The notes under the pieces are model-generated. The model made no database searches, was not told the DNA's origin, and worked only from the letters and a program-made list of their open reading frames with translations. Source: Cheiracanthium punctorium (taxonomy: Eukaryota > Arthropoda > Arachnida > Araneae > Cheiracanthiidae). Taken from it: DNA of 64,000 nt. This document shows, piece after piece, positions 46,418 to 57,700 of this stretch; position 1 is the stretch's first letter; every line of letters starts with the position of its first letter. The stretch spans positions 124,001-188,000 of the forward strand of contig JAWZYV010002521.1 of the NCBI GenBank assembly GCA_038373885.1. The letters run 5' to 3'. The position numbers were made by a program, and so were the translations under genes.

Positions 46418-46566
46418 CCCTTTGAGTCGCAACCCTTTCCCAATGCTGAAAAAAGGGCAGCCGTTGCCTTCGCTCGACTTAACTACCAGCAAGATGGCGG
46501 ACGATCGAAACGTTCATCGCGTGCCACAGATCTAGAGACCCTTTTTTGACGCATCTGGCTGTGCCC
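46418..46566 (-). mobile_element. piggyBac-like MITE, copy B, truncated
   Basis: TTAA at 46414-46417 precedes CCCTTTGAGTCGCAACCCTT, the right end of the family in reverse. It then follows the hairpin arm (GGGCAGCCGTTGCC, ACCAGCAAGATGGCGG, GATCTAGAGACCC) and stops matching after about 46566, so more than half the element is missing. Confidence 0.8.
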
Positions 46567-46779
46567 GCGCACAGACATATCGTCTGACATTCATCCAATT
46601 ACTATCATTGAGCGAAGCAGACATGGCCGGAAGAAAGAAAAAAATGCATTATCGCTCACCACGAGTAAAGCATAGTACAATCTTGAATGTGAAATGAATG
46701 TTTCGGCCCCAAACACTTTTTCTAATCTTCAAATTTAGGACTTCAGTTGCTGCAAACCTTCTCCAGACAACAGAAATCA

Positions 46780-47365
46780 TCTGAGGAAAAAAAACCGAAA
46801 CACTTTTGCATTTTAAATATCACTGAAAGGCTATATTAAAAACATATCTTAATCCATACGTCGTCCGCGTTCTTCTTCCTTATTCCATTAAGTTGGAAAG
46901 TGAATCATTAGTCATGAGTGTGCCGTATTTTTCTTCCTTGTTCCATAAAACACTTCTTTGAAATCGAAATCTATATTACATTCGCCTACTGAAACTGTTT
47001 TATAATCTTCGCCAGGCATATTATAGCCATACTCCACCTTTATAAATATTGTTTGGAATGTGCATCATAATCCATGAGTGTGCCGTGTTTGTCCTTCTTG
47101 TTCCACGAAACACTTCTTCAGAATTGAAATCTATATTAAAATCGCCTTATAAAACTGTTTTACAATCTTCGTCAGTCATATTCTAACTATACTTCTCTTT
47201 TGTAAAAAACTGTAGCGTTTGCCAGTTTCTCGCCAAATGTTGAAGATTTCGTGAAGCTAGGTTCAGATTTAGGAACTTAATTTATTGGTCCAAACTTGAC
47301 GATGAATCATCAAAAATTACAAACCTGGGCGACTTTCAACATTTTATTCTCCCCCCCCCCTCCCG
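46780..47365 (+). repeat. Dispersed repeat R2, copy 2
   Basis: Matches 120-1425 without the 559-bp insertion; two tandem units are visible (GAGTGTGCCGT at about 46917 and 47076). Ends at a C run (47349-47358) as copy 1 does. It gives the empty-site reference for the insertion at 463-1021. Confidence 0.8.
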
Positions 47366-47399
47366 GAATTTGAAAAATTTCAAGAGAAATGTTTTCTTA

Positions 47400-47515
47400 A
47401 TGTAGTCTTTTTCTTACCTTATTTCGAACATTTTTTCAATTTGTACTGTCCATTTATTTCAAACAGAGAAAGAATTAAAGTGTGTTACCACATTTTTGGG
47501 GAAACCTGTATTTTA
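47400..47515 (+). repeat. Dispersed repeat end, relative of 17900-18022
   Basis: CTTACCTTATTTCGAAC through GTGTTACCACATTTTTGGGG to CCTGTA. See 17900-18022. Confidence 0.45.
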
Positions 47516-47615
47516 TACAGATGACTGTATCTTCAGTGAACTGGTTGCTTTAACCTAGTAGTCATTCTACAGGAGAAAGTTAAAATTAAATTACTAGCAA
47601 ATTGCAAAGATTTAA

Positions 47616-48073
47616 CACTTTAACATGCAGTGTTCCCGCTCTGGGAACACCAAACTCAACTCTCCCATTTTGACTGTTGCCAGTCACGAAGAATAAATTT
47701 CAGTTCTATAAAAAAAATTGCGGGTGAAAGAGCTCCACGAGAATCCTTTACGTTTTAGCACGTCATTTCTCGTACAAAAAATTGTTACGATTATTTTTAA
47801 CAGCACTGACATCCGCTGAAAAATGAAAGAATGCGAGAACAGCTGGATAGATTGCCCAATGCTGAAAAAATTGTAGTCGTTGCCATCGCTTGACTTAAAT
47901 ACCAGCAAGACGCAGCTGTCTGTGCCGCACAGCCAGCTGCGTCAAAAAAGGGTCTCTAGCTCTGTGGCACGCGATGAATGTTTCGATCGTCCGCCATCTT
48001 GCTGGTAGTTAAGTCGAGCGATGGCAACGGCTGCCCTTTTTTCAGCACTGGGAAAGGGATGCTCCTCAAAGGG
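47616..48073 (+). mobile_element. piggyBac-like MITE, copy C (458 bp, TTAA flanks)
   Basis: TTAA at 47612-47615 and 48074-48077. Begins CACTTTAACATGCAGTGTTC and ends CCTCAAAGGG. Carries the subterminal GTGTTCC...GGAACAC palindrome. Its left hairpin arm is decayed but the right arm is nearly identical to copies A and D. Confidence 0.85.
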
Positions 48074-48077
48074 TTAA

Positions 48078-49080
48078 ATGCACTTTACATTGCTTCTTAA
48101 TTGGAATGCAGCTTTGTTATTGTTATTTTTTTTACAGAAGAGAATATATTTCTGGTCAAACTTAAGTAACTAATCAAAATTTCAAATCCAAGTTTAATCA
48201 AATTAGTTGGCTTTATTATTCAGTCAAGAATATTAAGTTTGGCTAATGTTTGATCGAATTATCAAAACAACTCCTAACCCAATCAACTTTTTGGGCTCTT
48301 GAAGTTAGAATTACTAAACCCTGTTTTGAAAATCAAACGTAATGCCTGGTATCAAAAATACGAAATATTTTAAAAAGGCATTAGTGTTACAGAATATTAC
48401 TGGGGAGCTTGTTGAATTGTGAGATATTTGAGAGAATTTCTTGAATTGATTAATTTCATAAAAAGGGATAAACTAAACATTCGTAGAAATTATAACTCTT
48501 ACTTTTTAATAACTTTTATAAAGCTACAGGGATTGATCGACATTTACTCCTGATATTCTTCAAACATATTTTCTGTGTATGAATTTAGAAAAAGAGAACT
48601 TCTCAGTTTAAGAGAGTAAAACAAAAAGAACTTTACACTTAAAAAGCTTTACACTTAAAATTTAAATCTTCATTTCTACTTGATGCGTAATTTTAGTAAA
48701 TATGAACAATTAATAAAATATACTTTTAACTGTGCATTTTTGCCGAAAACAAAGTCAATTTTTGTGAGCTCTGAGCTGAAAATGATATTTTTATCCGCTG
48801 CAAAGAAGTTATATTCTGACATTGGGAATTTTCCTTAATACTTTTATTACTGTAAGTTTTAATTATTGCCTGATCGATATACCACCATTTTACCACCATT
48901 GATAAGTATTAAAATTTTTTAGTTTAAAATATATTAATACATTAAAAACATGTATTTTGTTGTCTTCTATCTTTTTTCTGTGTCAGATAACTTATTGAAT
49001 CTCGAACTGTTAGACAGTGCTTTCTTAATTAATAAACCATATGTACGCATGTAAATTACGACGCGTTTAAAAATTGCAAT
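48078..49080. other. AT-rich, no recognisable gene
   Basis: Nothing supported. Confidence 0.5.
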
Positions 49081-49189
49081 CGTTGCTTATAAACAACTTA
49101 TAAACCGACTGCGGCGTTGCATATTAACTCCCGACATTCTCCGAACACATTAATTTCTTCTGGACATCAAACCGGATAAAGTGAACCTC

Positions 49190-49335
49190 CGTTACGACTG
49201 GAGATCTCATGCTAATTACCCCCATAAAACGACCCCCTTCTCAACTTGTTTCTCAAACTCATCATCCCACAGAGCGCTTTTTCATATTTTGGCAGCAATC
49301 TCTAAAACTCCTACATTATTGTAATTACCTGAGCT
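49190..49335. other. Island bounded by TAATTACC motifs
   Basis: See 36640-36790. GC-richer, C-rich (CGACCCCCTTCTC) with no frame. Confidence 0.35.
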
Positions 49336-50576
49336 ATTAAAGATATGCATGTGAGAACATCAGTTCTGTACATTAATGCTGATTAACTGGCAACAGCACT
49401 TTCGTACCTTATTAAATGTATTTCTGATTTAATTAAAGTAGAATTTTTTTTACTCTCTACTGGATGACTAGGTATTTTTAATTGAACGATGTTTGCCTGT
49501 TTTTAATTAAAAGAGTGTGGAAAGATAAGTATTTCGGATTATTGGCTCCCTAAAATGCATTTTTGTGTGTTTCTAACATTATTATTTCGTATAACTTTTT
49601 TTTTCTCAAGAGTACTGGAACATAAAATAGGAAACTAACTACCATTTTTTTCTTCTACGAGAGAGCGGTCTTAGTGAGGGAACATGTGATTCTGAAATCA
49701 ATTAACAATATAGATATTCCTCTATTACGAAGAATGAGAAAACATATGGCAGTTAGTAAGATTTTAGCTTCCAGATATCATTTTAATTTAGTGAATTGAT
49801 GGATTTTATAATGAGTGCACAGTTTTATAAACTTTCTCATTCTGAAATAAATTTATTTTCCTTTCTTTCGACCACTATGCTAAAAGCAATCCTGTTTCTC
49901 ATTAACAAAATTAGGAGTTTCTTTTAGCAGTGGTAATCTCTGTGTAACATAAGAATGAAGATATGTATTTAATTCTAGTCAGAGTCCAAAAAGTAGTCTA
50001 ACTTTGTTGCCATGGATTATTGGTAATATGTGTCATAACATCATTGCACTGAATTTACTGTCTTGAATTCCTTATAACTTTCGACTCTCAAACTTCTTGG
50101 TCATTTTTTGACAGCTAAAAGTATTTCAGAAAATGTATTTCTTTATTATGTGTTGCGTTCAAAAGTGGCCTAGTCGAGATACAAGTGCTAAGTCTCTTAT
50201 CTGGAATTGGTTCCAGATTAGGAAACAGCGCATAGGGAGCAACGTTGGCCTGCATACTAGGCGTTCCCCTAATAAATTGGTGGACGTAATAGGCCCTCGT
50301 AGTAGTCAAGCCTATAGTCGGCAGTTGACCGAGACATTAGAAAGTGAAAAAGTTATTACGTGTTATACCAGCAACGGATATTTATTGTTTTTCTTCAGTT
50401 AAAAATTGCATCTTATTGCACTTTCTTTGTGTCTATTTTTAAAGTTCCAGAAAATTTTACCCATAAAGAGGTGGCAGACTTGATAGGATTGCTTTTTAAA
50501 AATTTGAAACATGCTAAAAACAAATCTCAAATTACCAAAGTCAAATAAATGTTTTTAAATTAAGAATTAAAAAGGG
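49336..50576. other. No recognised gene; coding-like patch at 50133-50402
   Basis: Overlapping frames on both strands at 50115-50402 lie in GC-richer DNA (for example SRDTSAKSLIWNWFQIRKQR). I recognise no domain and there is no clear splice context, so it may be a decayed repeat. Confidence 0.25.
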
Positions 50577-50925
50577 TGGAAATTCTATTTTAGAATATAC
50601 AATCGAATTTGAAGGAGATCTAATTTTCTGAAAAATCAATAGTTTCTGAATTAGTTTAGAAGTTTGAAAATTTAGTCCTGTAATCTGCCACTCAAAAAAT
50701 GTTCCGCGTCCAGTCATTGGATGAGCTTCAAATTGAAGAAATTGATGTACAAAACAACCAATCTAAAATTATAGAAGAAAAATTTGAGAAATAAAGAATT
50801 ATGATTTGGGAATTCGTGTTTATGGTATATAATCGAGTTTGGGGGAATTCCAGCTTGTATAAAAATCAATCCTTTTCAAGATTTTAACAATTTTGAAAAT
50901 TTAGACTTGTCACTTGAACAACGTT
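50577..50925. repeat. Tandem repeat, two units about 234 bp apart
   Basis: GGAAATTCTATTTTAGAATA at 50578 and GGGAATTCGTGTTTATGGTA at 50811 each lead to AATCGA(A/G)TTTG, AAAATCAAT and TTTGAAAATTTAG in the same order. Diverged. Confidence 0.6.
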
Positions 50926-51125
50926 TGCCTAGGACAGGGAGATCTTAGGCTGCTACGTAGCAAGTAAACAGCAAATTAAAAATGGTATGAAACGATATTG
51001 TACATACATAATCTCAGTTCTTGGCGTCACGTGTCTCCTTCCGACAAATCTACATGAAATTACTCCACTTCTTCCTGTCCATGATCCATTCCTCCTACAG
51101 ACTTTGTTCCTTATTGCTTTTTTAA

Positions 51126-51579
51126 CCCTTTAACACGCAGTGTTCCTGCTCTGGGAACACCAAACTCTGACGTTTGGACTGTTGCCAGTCGCGAAGAATA
51201 GATTTGATTTCTATAAAAATAGTTGCTGGTGACATAGGTCCACGAGAATCCTTTACTTTTTAGCACGTCATTTGCCGTAAAAAAATGGTCGCGATTATTT
51301 TTAACAGCACTGACATCTGCTGAAAAATGGAAGAATGCAAGAACAGCTGGATAGATTGCCCAATGCTGAAAAAGGGCAGCCGTTGCCATCGCTCGACTTA
51401 ACTACCAGCAAGATGGCGGGCGATCGAAACGTTCATCGCGTGCCACAGATCTAGAGACCTTTTTTGACGCAGGCACGCGATGAACGTTTCGATCGTCCGC
51501 CATCTTGCTGGTAGTTAAGTCGAGCGATGGCAACGGCTGCCCTTTTTTCAGCACTGGGAAAAGGTTGCGCCTCAAAAGG
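51126..51579 (+). mobile_element. piggyBac-like MITE, copy D (454 bp), best-preserved hairpin
   Basis: TTAA at 51122-51125 and 51580-51583. Begins CCCTTTAACACGCAGTGTTC and ends GCGCCTCAAAAGG. The right two-thirds is a hairpin: the arms 51359-51444 and 51473-51560, each about 86 bp, are near-perfect complements (ATCGCTCGACTTAACTACCA GCAAGATGGCGG is shared), around a 28-base loop containing TTTTTTGACGCA. The minus frame 51111-51389 is a by-product of this arm. Confidence 0.9.
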
Positions 51580-51583
51580 TTAA

Positions 51584-52779
51584 TGTCGTCTACCTATTTC
51601 TTCTGAGGGCCTTCTCTTTTCCATTTCTTGTGTGATCTATAATTAAATGCGATTTCTGGTAATCTCTCTTCACCTATTATTTTAATGTGGTCATACAAAA
51701 TTAATTGCTTTTACTGCAGATCATCTAAAATTGCTCTCTTTATTTTAATCATTTCTTAGATTCTTTCATTTCTGATTCTTTCTATTCTGGATACCCTGCA
51801 TCATCTTCTTAGGGCATCCATTCCCACTAGTTTTTTTTTTCTCTCTGCCTCCATTATTATCCATCCTTCTGCTCGAGATAACAATAAGCTTTTTATAATA
51901 GAATTGTGTATATTGCACTTCCTGTTCCTAAAAAGCGCCTCACTCCACCAAATAGAATTTAATAGTTTTACGGTCTTTTTCCCCAGACAATTTTTTAAAT
52001 TAATCTCCGGCGAGTCTAAAAAATGCTTATAATTGCTGAGCTGAAATAAGTTTAAAATAAAAAGCTTACAAGAAAAACCTTCTTTAGTACATATCTTGTT
52101 TACCTGTTCATTTCTGAATCATGAAACTAACTACTCCACTTAGCACAGCTTGTAGACATGATGCTAAACTGTATGTTTAACAATACTCAGCAAAATGGTA
52201 AATGAACTCATCATTAAACTGCTCATAGTGTACTTTTGTCCAGTTTGAAAGTTATGGAAATGCGTATTTATGGCACTTTTTCTTGAATGCACTGTTTTTT
52301 CAATTTTAATTCTCTGAAAAGTTATTTTTTGGCAATGCTGTTTCAGCTTTTTACAGTTTTATGATTTTAATCCTGTTTTTATCATAATTGCGACTAAAAC
52401 AAAATGGTTAATTTGTTAATTTGCATACATATCCATCATTATCCAAAAACAGTTAGTGTCGCAGTTAAATATACAGGTATAGAATTAACACTTGTGAGCT
52501 AACCATCTAAGCTACGTGTATGTAAAAACTTCAGAAACATATTCTGTAATTTTTCATGTTTACCCAGTAAAATAATTAACCTTATTCACATCTCCAGAGA
52601 ATTTCCATACATTTCATCACTTAATTCTGTATTAAATGATCCGACACTCTGAAATATTTACCCTTTAACAATTTCCATTAATTGTCAAAAATAACGATAG
52701 TTTTTCACTTTTCTATACCAGACTCATCAGTGCTTTTATAACGAAATATCGAGCCATTCATTTTCTAATCACAAAACAA
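51584..52779. other. No recognisable gene
   Basis: T/C-rich then AT-rich; nothing supported. Confidence 0.45.
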
Positions 52780-53160
52780 CGCCTCCACCGGGCTCTTAGC
52801 CGTAACCGTGTGCGGTGTCTCATTTATATAAAACGATCCATCAGTTTTTATTACTCCATAAACCACACTCTTTTCCGATAAATCAAGCACTTTATTCCAA
52901 TTGCAGTAACATTAATAACGCCGTGCCGTAGTATTAAAAGGAAAAGGTCCATGGACTATGTCATTTGCCGGGATTAACTGCCCAAGATTGGAAAATTCGT
53001 CTAGAAAAATTTGCATAATTCCTTACGTCCGGGGCACAAATGAAAGGAACCAAAGAATATTTCAATGTAAAGACCCTATTCTAGTAATTGCTATCCCGTA
53101 AATCATACGGATTAAAACACGGTTTCCACATTAAGCAATGGGGGCTGCATGCAAGTTGTC
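52780..53160. other. GC-richer non-coding island, related to 5040-5470
   Basis: AAAAATTTGCATAAT at 53008 and TAATTGCTATCCCGTAAAT at about 53083 match phrases at 5208-5320 with similar spacing. No consistent frame. Confidence 0.4.
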
Positions 53161-53814
53161 GAGCTGGCTGCATTTGTCATGTATGTTTATGCATATGCGC
53201 GCATGCTTTTACATTCCTTCGTATTATTGTGCCCTGAGTACATGCTAACTTTGGATCTAAATCTATCAGGTCAGAAGTTGCTGCACTTGAGATTGTTTCA
53301 CCAGGAGGATTGAAATATTTAATTTTAACTTTTAATCTGTCAAAATTTGTGCGTCTATTGAAAGTCTGGGATGTTTCTCCACAGGTTAGTTTTATTTTCT
53401 GAATAAGGTGCGTACTAGACAAGTAATGTCGTATTTTGTTTTAAAAAATGTTTTGTTTCAGAGACACTATTTTAAAATATGTTCTTTTAATCTAATATTT
53501 AAAAAAATCGCACAATTTTATTTAGCTAATACTTACTTAAAAGCATTTAAATAATTATAATATTTTTAATTAGTTAAACGATTTTTTAATATCAACCAAA
53601 AAACTGCTTTATAACTTGATATTTGTCATGTCGGAAATAACCTTGTGTCATTTTTTAACAGGGTGTTTTTCCCTCACCCACAGTTTTGAAAATTGATTAA
53701 ATTAGAAACAAACCATTAAAAAAAAACTCTATTACACACTTTATTCAGAAAATATTAGCGTGCCATAGATTAACAGCTCAGACTTTCAGAACAGAAGAAT
53801 AACAGAAGAGTAAC

Positions 53815-53885
53815 AACTCACAAACTTTCGCCTTTATCATTTTAGATTTAGGATCTAGAATGATAAAGGCGAAAGTTTGTGAGTT
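53815..53885. repeat. Near-perfect hairpin, 33-bp arms, 5-bp loop
   Basis: AACTCACAAACTTTCGCCTT TATCATTTTAGAT (53815-53847) pairs with 53853-53885 with a single mismatch. The short loop TTAGG makes it a strong stem in DNA or RNA; it resembles a pre-miRNA only in size. Confidence 0.9.
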
Positions 53886-53889
53886 TGTA

Positions 53890-54179
53890 TGTTAGTATTT
53901 CTTGTATGACTAGTATTTCTCTTCACATGCCAGAGATTTTCACCTATGCACAATGTAAAACTTTCTCAGTGGCGAGAATAACAAGATAAAATTAAAAATC
54001 TCGTCAGATTTATTTTAAATTTTTATTTATATTTAAAACTCGCTGTAATACCTCTCATTATAAAGCGCTATTTGTTTAATTAAAACACACATCTATAAAG
54101 CCCAGAACAAGTCGCGATATCCAAAACAAAAACATTGAAACATCTAATACTCAAACTTTACATCGCCTTCGCACATCAC
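53890..54179. other. AT-rich, no recognisable gene
   Basis: Nothing supported. Confidence 0.45.
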
Positions 54180-54770
54180 TAGCTGTTCAATAACGTTTGC
54201 AGATTTTTTCGCCTCCCAATACAAATATTGAATGATTCGTCAGAATGTCTCTCTTTTTCCTATTCCACACACAATATGTATCGTCATTTCCATTTGCATG
54301 ATGAATATTCAACACGCATAAACAAATCCAAAAAGCACACAATGTTAATTTGATTAGAGCATCACTAAAATGTTCTTCATAGGCTAAATAATAACCGCGA
54401 CGTCTTAACGAAGAAGAATTTTCATCATGAAAAGGACACACACATACAGCATACTCGAGTGTCTTGGAAAAGGAAAAGGAGTCTCGAGTTTCTCCCCAAA
54501 ACATTATTTTCATTACTTTACTAATTACTCCGTCCGGGGATAATATGTAAATGCAACTGAAAACGAAAAGAAACAGGAGAAGGAGAGAGCAGGCAGGAAT
54601 GAATGCTGTCCGCAGCGGTGTTTTCCCTGCCAAGTCCGATAAACTAAAAAGACGACGTTCGTTTGTTTGTAAAGTGTCGAATAAAATTGGTCACGCGCCC
54701 TGGCGGAATCGCTTAAAAATATTTGTTGTTAAAGAGGAAAGTGTAATTAAGAAGTGCAGCTTGTAACACC
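54180..54770. other. GC-richer island with a 148-codon minus frame
   Basis: The minus frame 54187-54633 begins MAGKTPLRTAFIPACSLLLL FLFVFSCIYIL, which resembles a signal anchor, and continues with a Cys-containing stretch. No family is recognisable, and the rest looks like ordinary chance translation. TAATTACTCCGTCCGGGG (54524-54541) repeats the TAATTAC theme of other islands. I treat it as an unassigned island, not a gene. Confidence 0.25.
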
Positions 54771-57700
54771 GGAAGAACAATGAAGAAAATGTGCTTGTTG
54801 TGTTCGCTGTGGAGACATTTTAATAAAGAAATAAAGTTATCAGAAATGTGCGTGTTGTGTGGAGATGGTAGCTATTGGTGAATTAATTTATAAACGAAGT
54901 TATTACCCTTATTTTATAGTGTATGTTCGATGTTAATGTCACCCACAAATAAAAAATAACTTCAATGTTGCTGTTAAGTAATTTAAATGCGACAACGTCA
55001 TATTTATATGCTTGTTTTTCTTTCATTTTCCATGAAGACTGCTTAAGTTTTGTGTCATTTATAATTAAATGACCTTTTAAGAGTAAAATTTTAACGTTTG
55101 AAATTTAAGCGTCGTGAATGAGTTAGAAATATTTTAAGTGTGTTTATAAATATTTCATCTTTTCAAATATAAATTTTTCTAGAACTTTATTACTTTAACA
55201 GCTAGTCTTGTAAAAGTTAAAAATGAACAAGATACAAAGCAAGTAAATTTTGTCTAAAATATACATCGGAATTTTTAGTACGTCAGCTATAAAACTGTCA
55301 TTAGGAGAAACTCTTAATATGGAAGTAAGAATAAAGAAAATGTACCCCTAATTTCTATAACTGCATTCAATAAAGAAATTATAAAAATACATGCACAATT
55401 AAAATGCTTACTTACAAATTTAATTTAATTATTTTGTTTTTAATTTCTAATTCTCATTTTATTTATACATAAAATATTATTTGATAGTCAAAACCTTTAA
55501 AAATGGATTGGAATTCAAAGTACGCAAAATACGCTTTTCAACCGTTCTATTCTTCGCGTTAATGTCCACAAGGTGCCTTTTCAGTGGCCTTCTACACGAA
55601 AAGAAATCAATGATTCTCTATAACTTTGGAGATTGCTTCGTTTTGGAGATTGTAGCGCTAAGTCCGTAGTTTTACACCAGGGGCGCGAAGGCGGAATCGT
55701 TCATTATCGCTTGGCTACTCTACTATACATAGACACCCCTTTTATGAATGTAGCAGCAGCCGTTCCGAAGTTAAGAGGGTGCAAAGGGACTTTAGTAAGC
55801 ATACTGTATATACTGATACAATTCTCCCGATCGTTATACTCCTCAAATCTTGTCGTAGAATAATGAAATTTATATTTGGCCTTGACACAAAGCTCAAGAA
55901 TCGATTGAGCACATGAAAATAACTATGAATGAAATTTCAAAATAAAATGAAAATATGCGAACGGATGCTCAAATAGTGAAAAATTATGCTGGAATAACTC
56001 ACTTAATACTGCTAGTTGTTTACTCCAGTATACCTTGTTAATTGAATCCACATTGATTGAAAAAATATAACTATATGAAATAATTAATTCGTTACTATCA
56101 ATTTTTCTAAACAAAAATATTTATGTACATAGTTACCTGTAACGTTAGTGAGAAATAGTAAAACGAAGAAAGGTAAAATTAAAGGAACACTTTTCTTTAA
56201 AATAATTAAAATCATTATTTTATTACTGGTAATTTAGCTATACATTTTAGGCCTATTTTTTCCCTTTTCCTTCATGTATCAGGCCTTGACAAAATGTCAT
56301 TTTCTAATTTTCACTTTGTGTGTGTGAGTATGTTCCAAGTTTTTTTTTTTTTTGTTCTTTTTCATTTGAGTAATTTTCATCATTGAATTAACACGCTCTT
56401 CCGATTGCATTCAATATTTCTTCAAGATCTTTCAATGTGAAGTTAGTACAGTAAAACAGTTCCTTTTACATTATCTTTTTCCATCATAAGTCATTCTTTT
56501 CTTAAGATGAGAAATTCGTCATTGAGAGGTTGAAAAACATTTTTACCAGCGTTCGCCCAGATTTCCATGAAAGTTTTAAGAGTTAAAATAACTCCTTTCA
56601 CTCATTAATAATCTTCATCCTTTGAGCACACATTGGACGAATCAGCACAAACCATTTTGCCAATATTATTTTAATAGGAACAAATTTTCATAAAGATCCA
56701 TTATATTAACTTAAAATGTGCTAATTGAAGCGTATTACTCTAATTACTAGCCTTACGTAGTAATTTCAGCTTGTGAGTGATGTCGCACTGAACGAGGTAT
56801 TACTGTAATATCAAAAAGCCTAATGTAAACAGACACCACCTGACTTTTTTATGTTTATTAAATTATACACATTTTTGATCATTTATGTTTATTAAATTTC
56901 TTATATTTATTAAATTATACACATTTTTACTTCATTTAAAGTCATTTCATTTGAACGTGAAATACGATACTTAAACAATACTCCGGTTTAGTGATTTCAA
57001 GCCAGATGTAGAAAATATTACCAATTTTGTAAATTTATTTTTACATCAAAATTAGCATTTAAGTCAGGAGTCACCAATCTTGGTGACAATTAGCGTGATT
57101 TTGGTCAGTGTGAAATGAGTGCCCACAGACTTTAATACATTGAAAGTCTTTTGGGTAGATTTGTAAATAAGCTACCCAGTCGATTGAAATCAAAAAGTTA
57201 AGTGCAAATCTAGACGTTTTAACTTCTAGTTAATCCTACATGTGGCTAATCGTTTCTGAATTATGCTAAATACGCACATACGTACGCACGTAGTAAAAAT
57301 TTCAAGCAGAAATTAGTCAAAATGAAATCGTTGATGGTCAAAATCGATATCACCGTCAAAGATCTGAATACTGAAATTTAAAATCACAATTAAAATTCAA
57401 AATATCAATTGATGAATTTTTTTTTGTGTGTAGAGTATTAAATCTTTTATTTCAATTAAAAACAACAAGAATATTATTCCATAAACTAGAATATGAATTT
57501 CATTACAAATCAAAATCTTCAAATTCAACAATAAAAAATACTTAAAGTCACCCAATATTGAAAGATCTACACTTGTTATTTCGTGGAATATGCAGTTTCG
57601 TTTTTCCTGCGTAGACCACCCCTTCTGAAAATATCACCTTTCAAATTTCTTCCGTCATAGACATTTCTTTATTACAACAAATTTTAATTCAGGGGAAAAT

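Noticed and set aside
46268..47908. Minus frames at 46268-46492 and 47684-47908, and 51111-51389, that share KSS.GN and FFSIG-like or KGFSW segments
   Set aside because: The shared residues come from the same MITE family DNA, not from a conserved protein; the frames end at element boundaries and differ by frameshifts.
53660..53690. A mariner-type terminus (ACAGGGTGTTTTTCCCTC)
   Set aside because: Only the first nine bases fit, and no partner end or TA-flanked structure was found.
54187..54633. A secreted or membrane protein gene (148 codons, hydrophobic N-terminus)
   Set aside because: The hydrophobic start alone is not enough; the remainder shows no domain, and no splice, poly(A) or codon-bias support was seen.
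56341..56354. A retroposon poly(A) tail in reverse (T run)
   Set aside because: No target duplication or body could be defined on either side.
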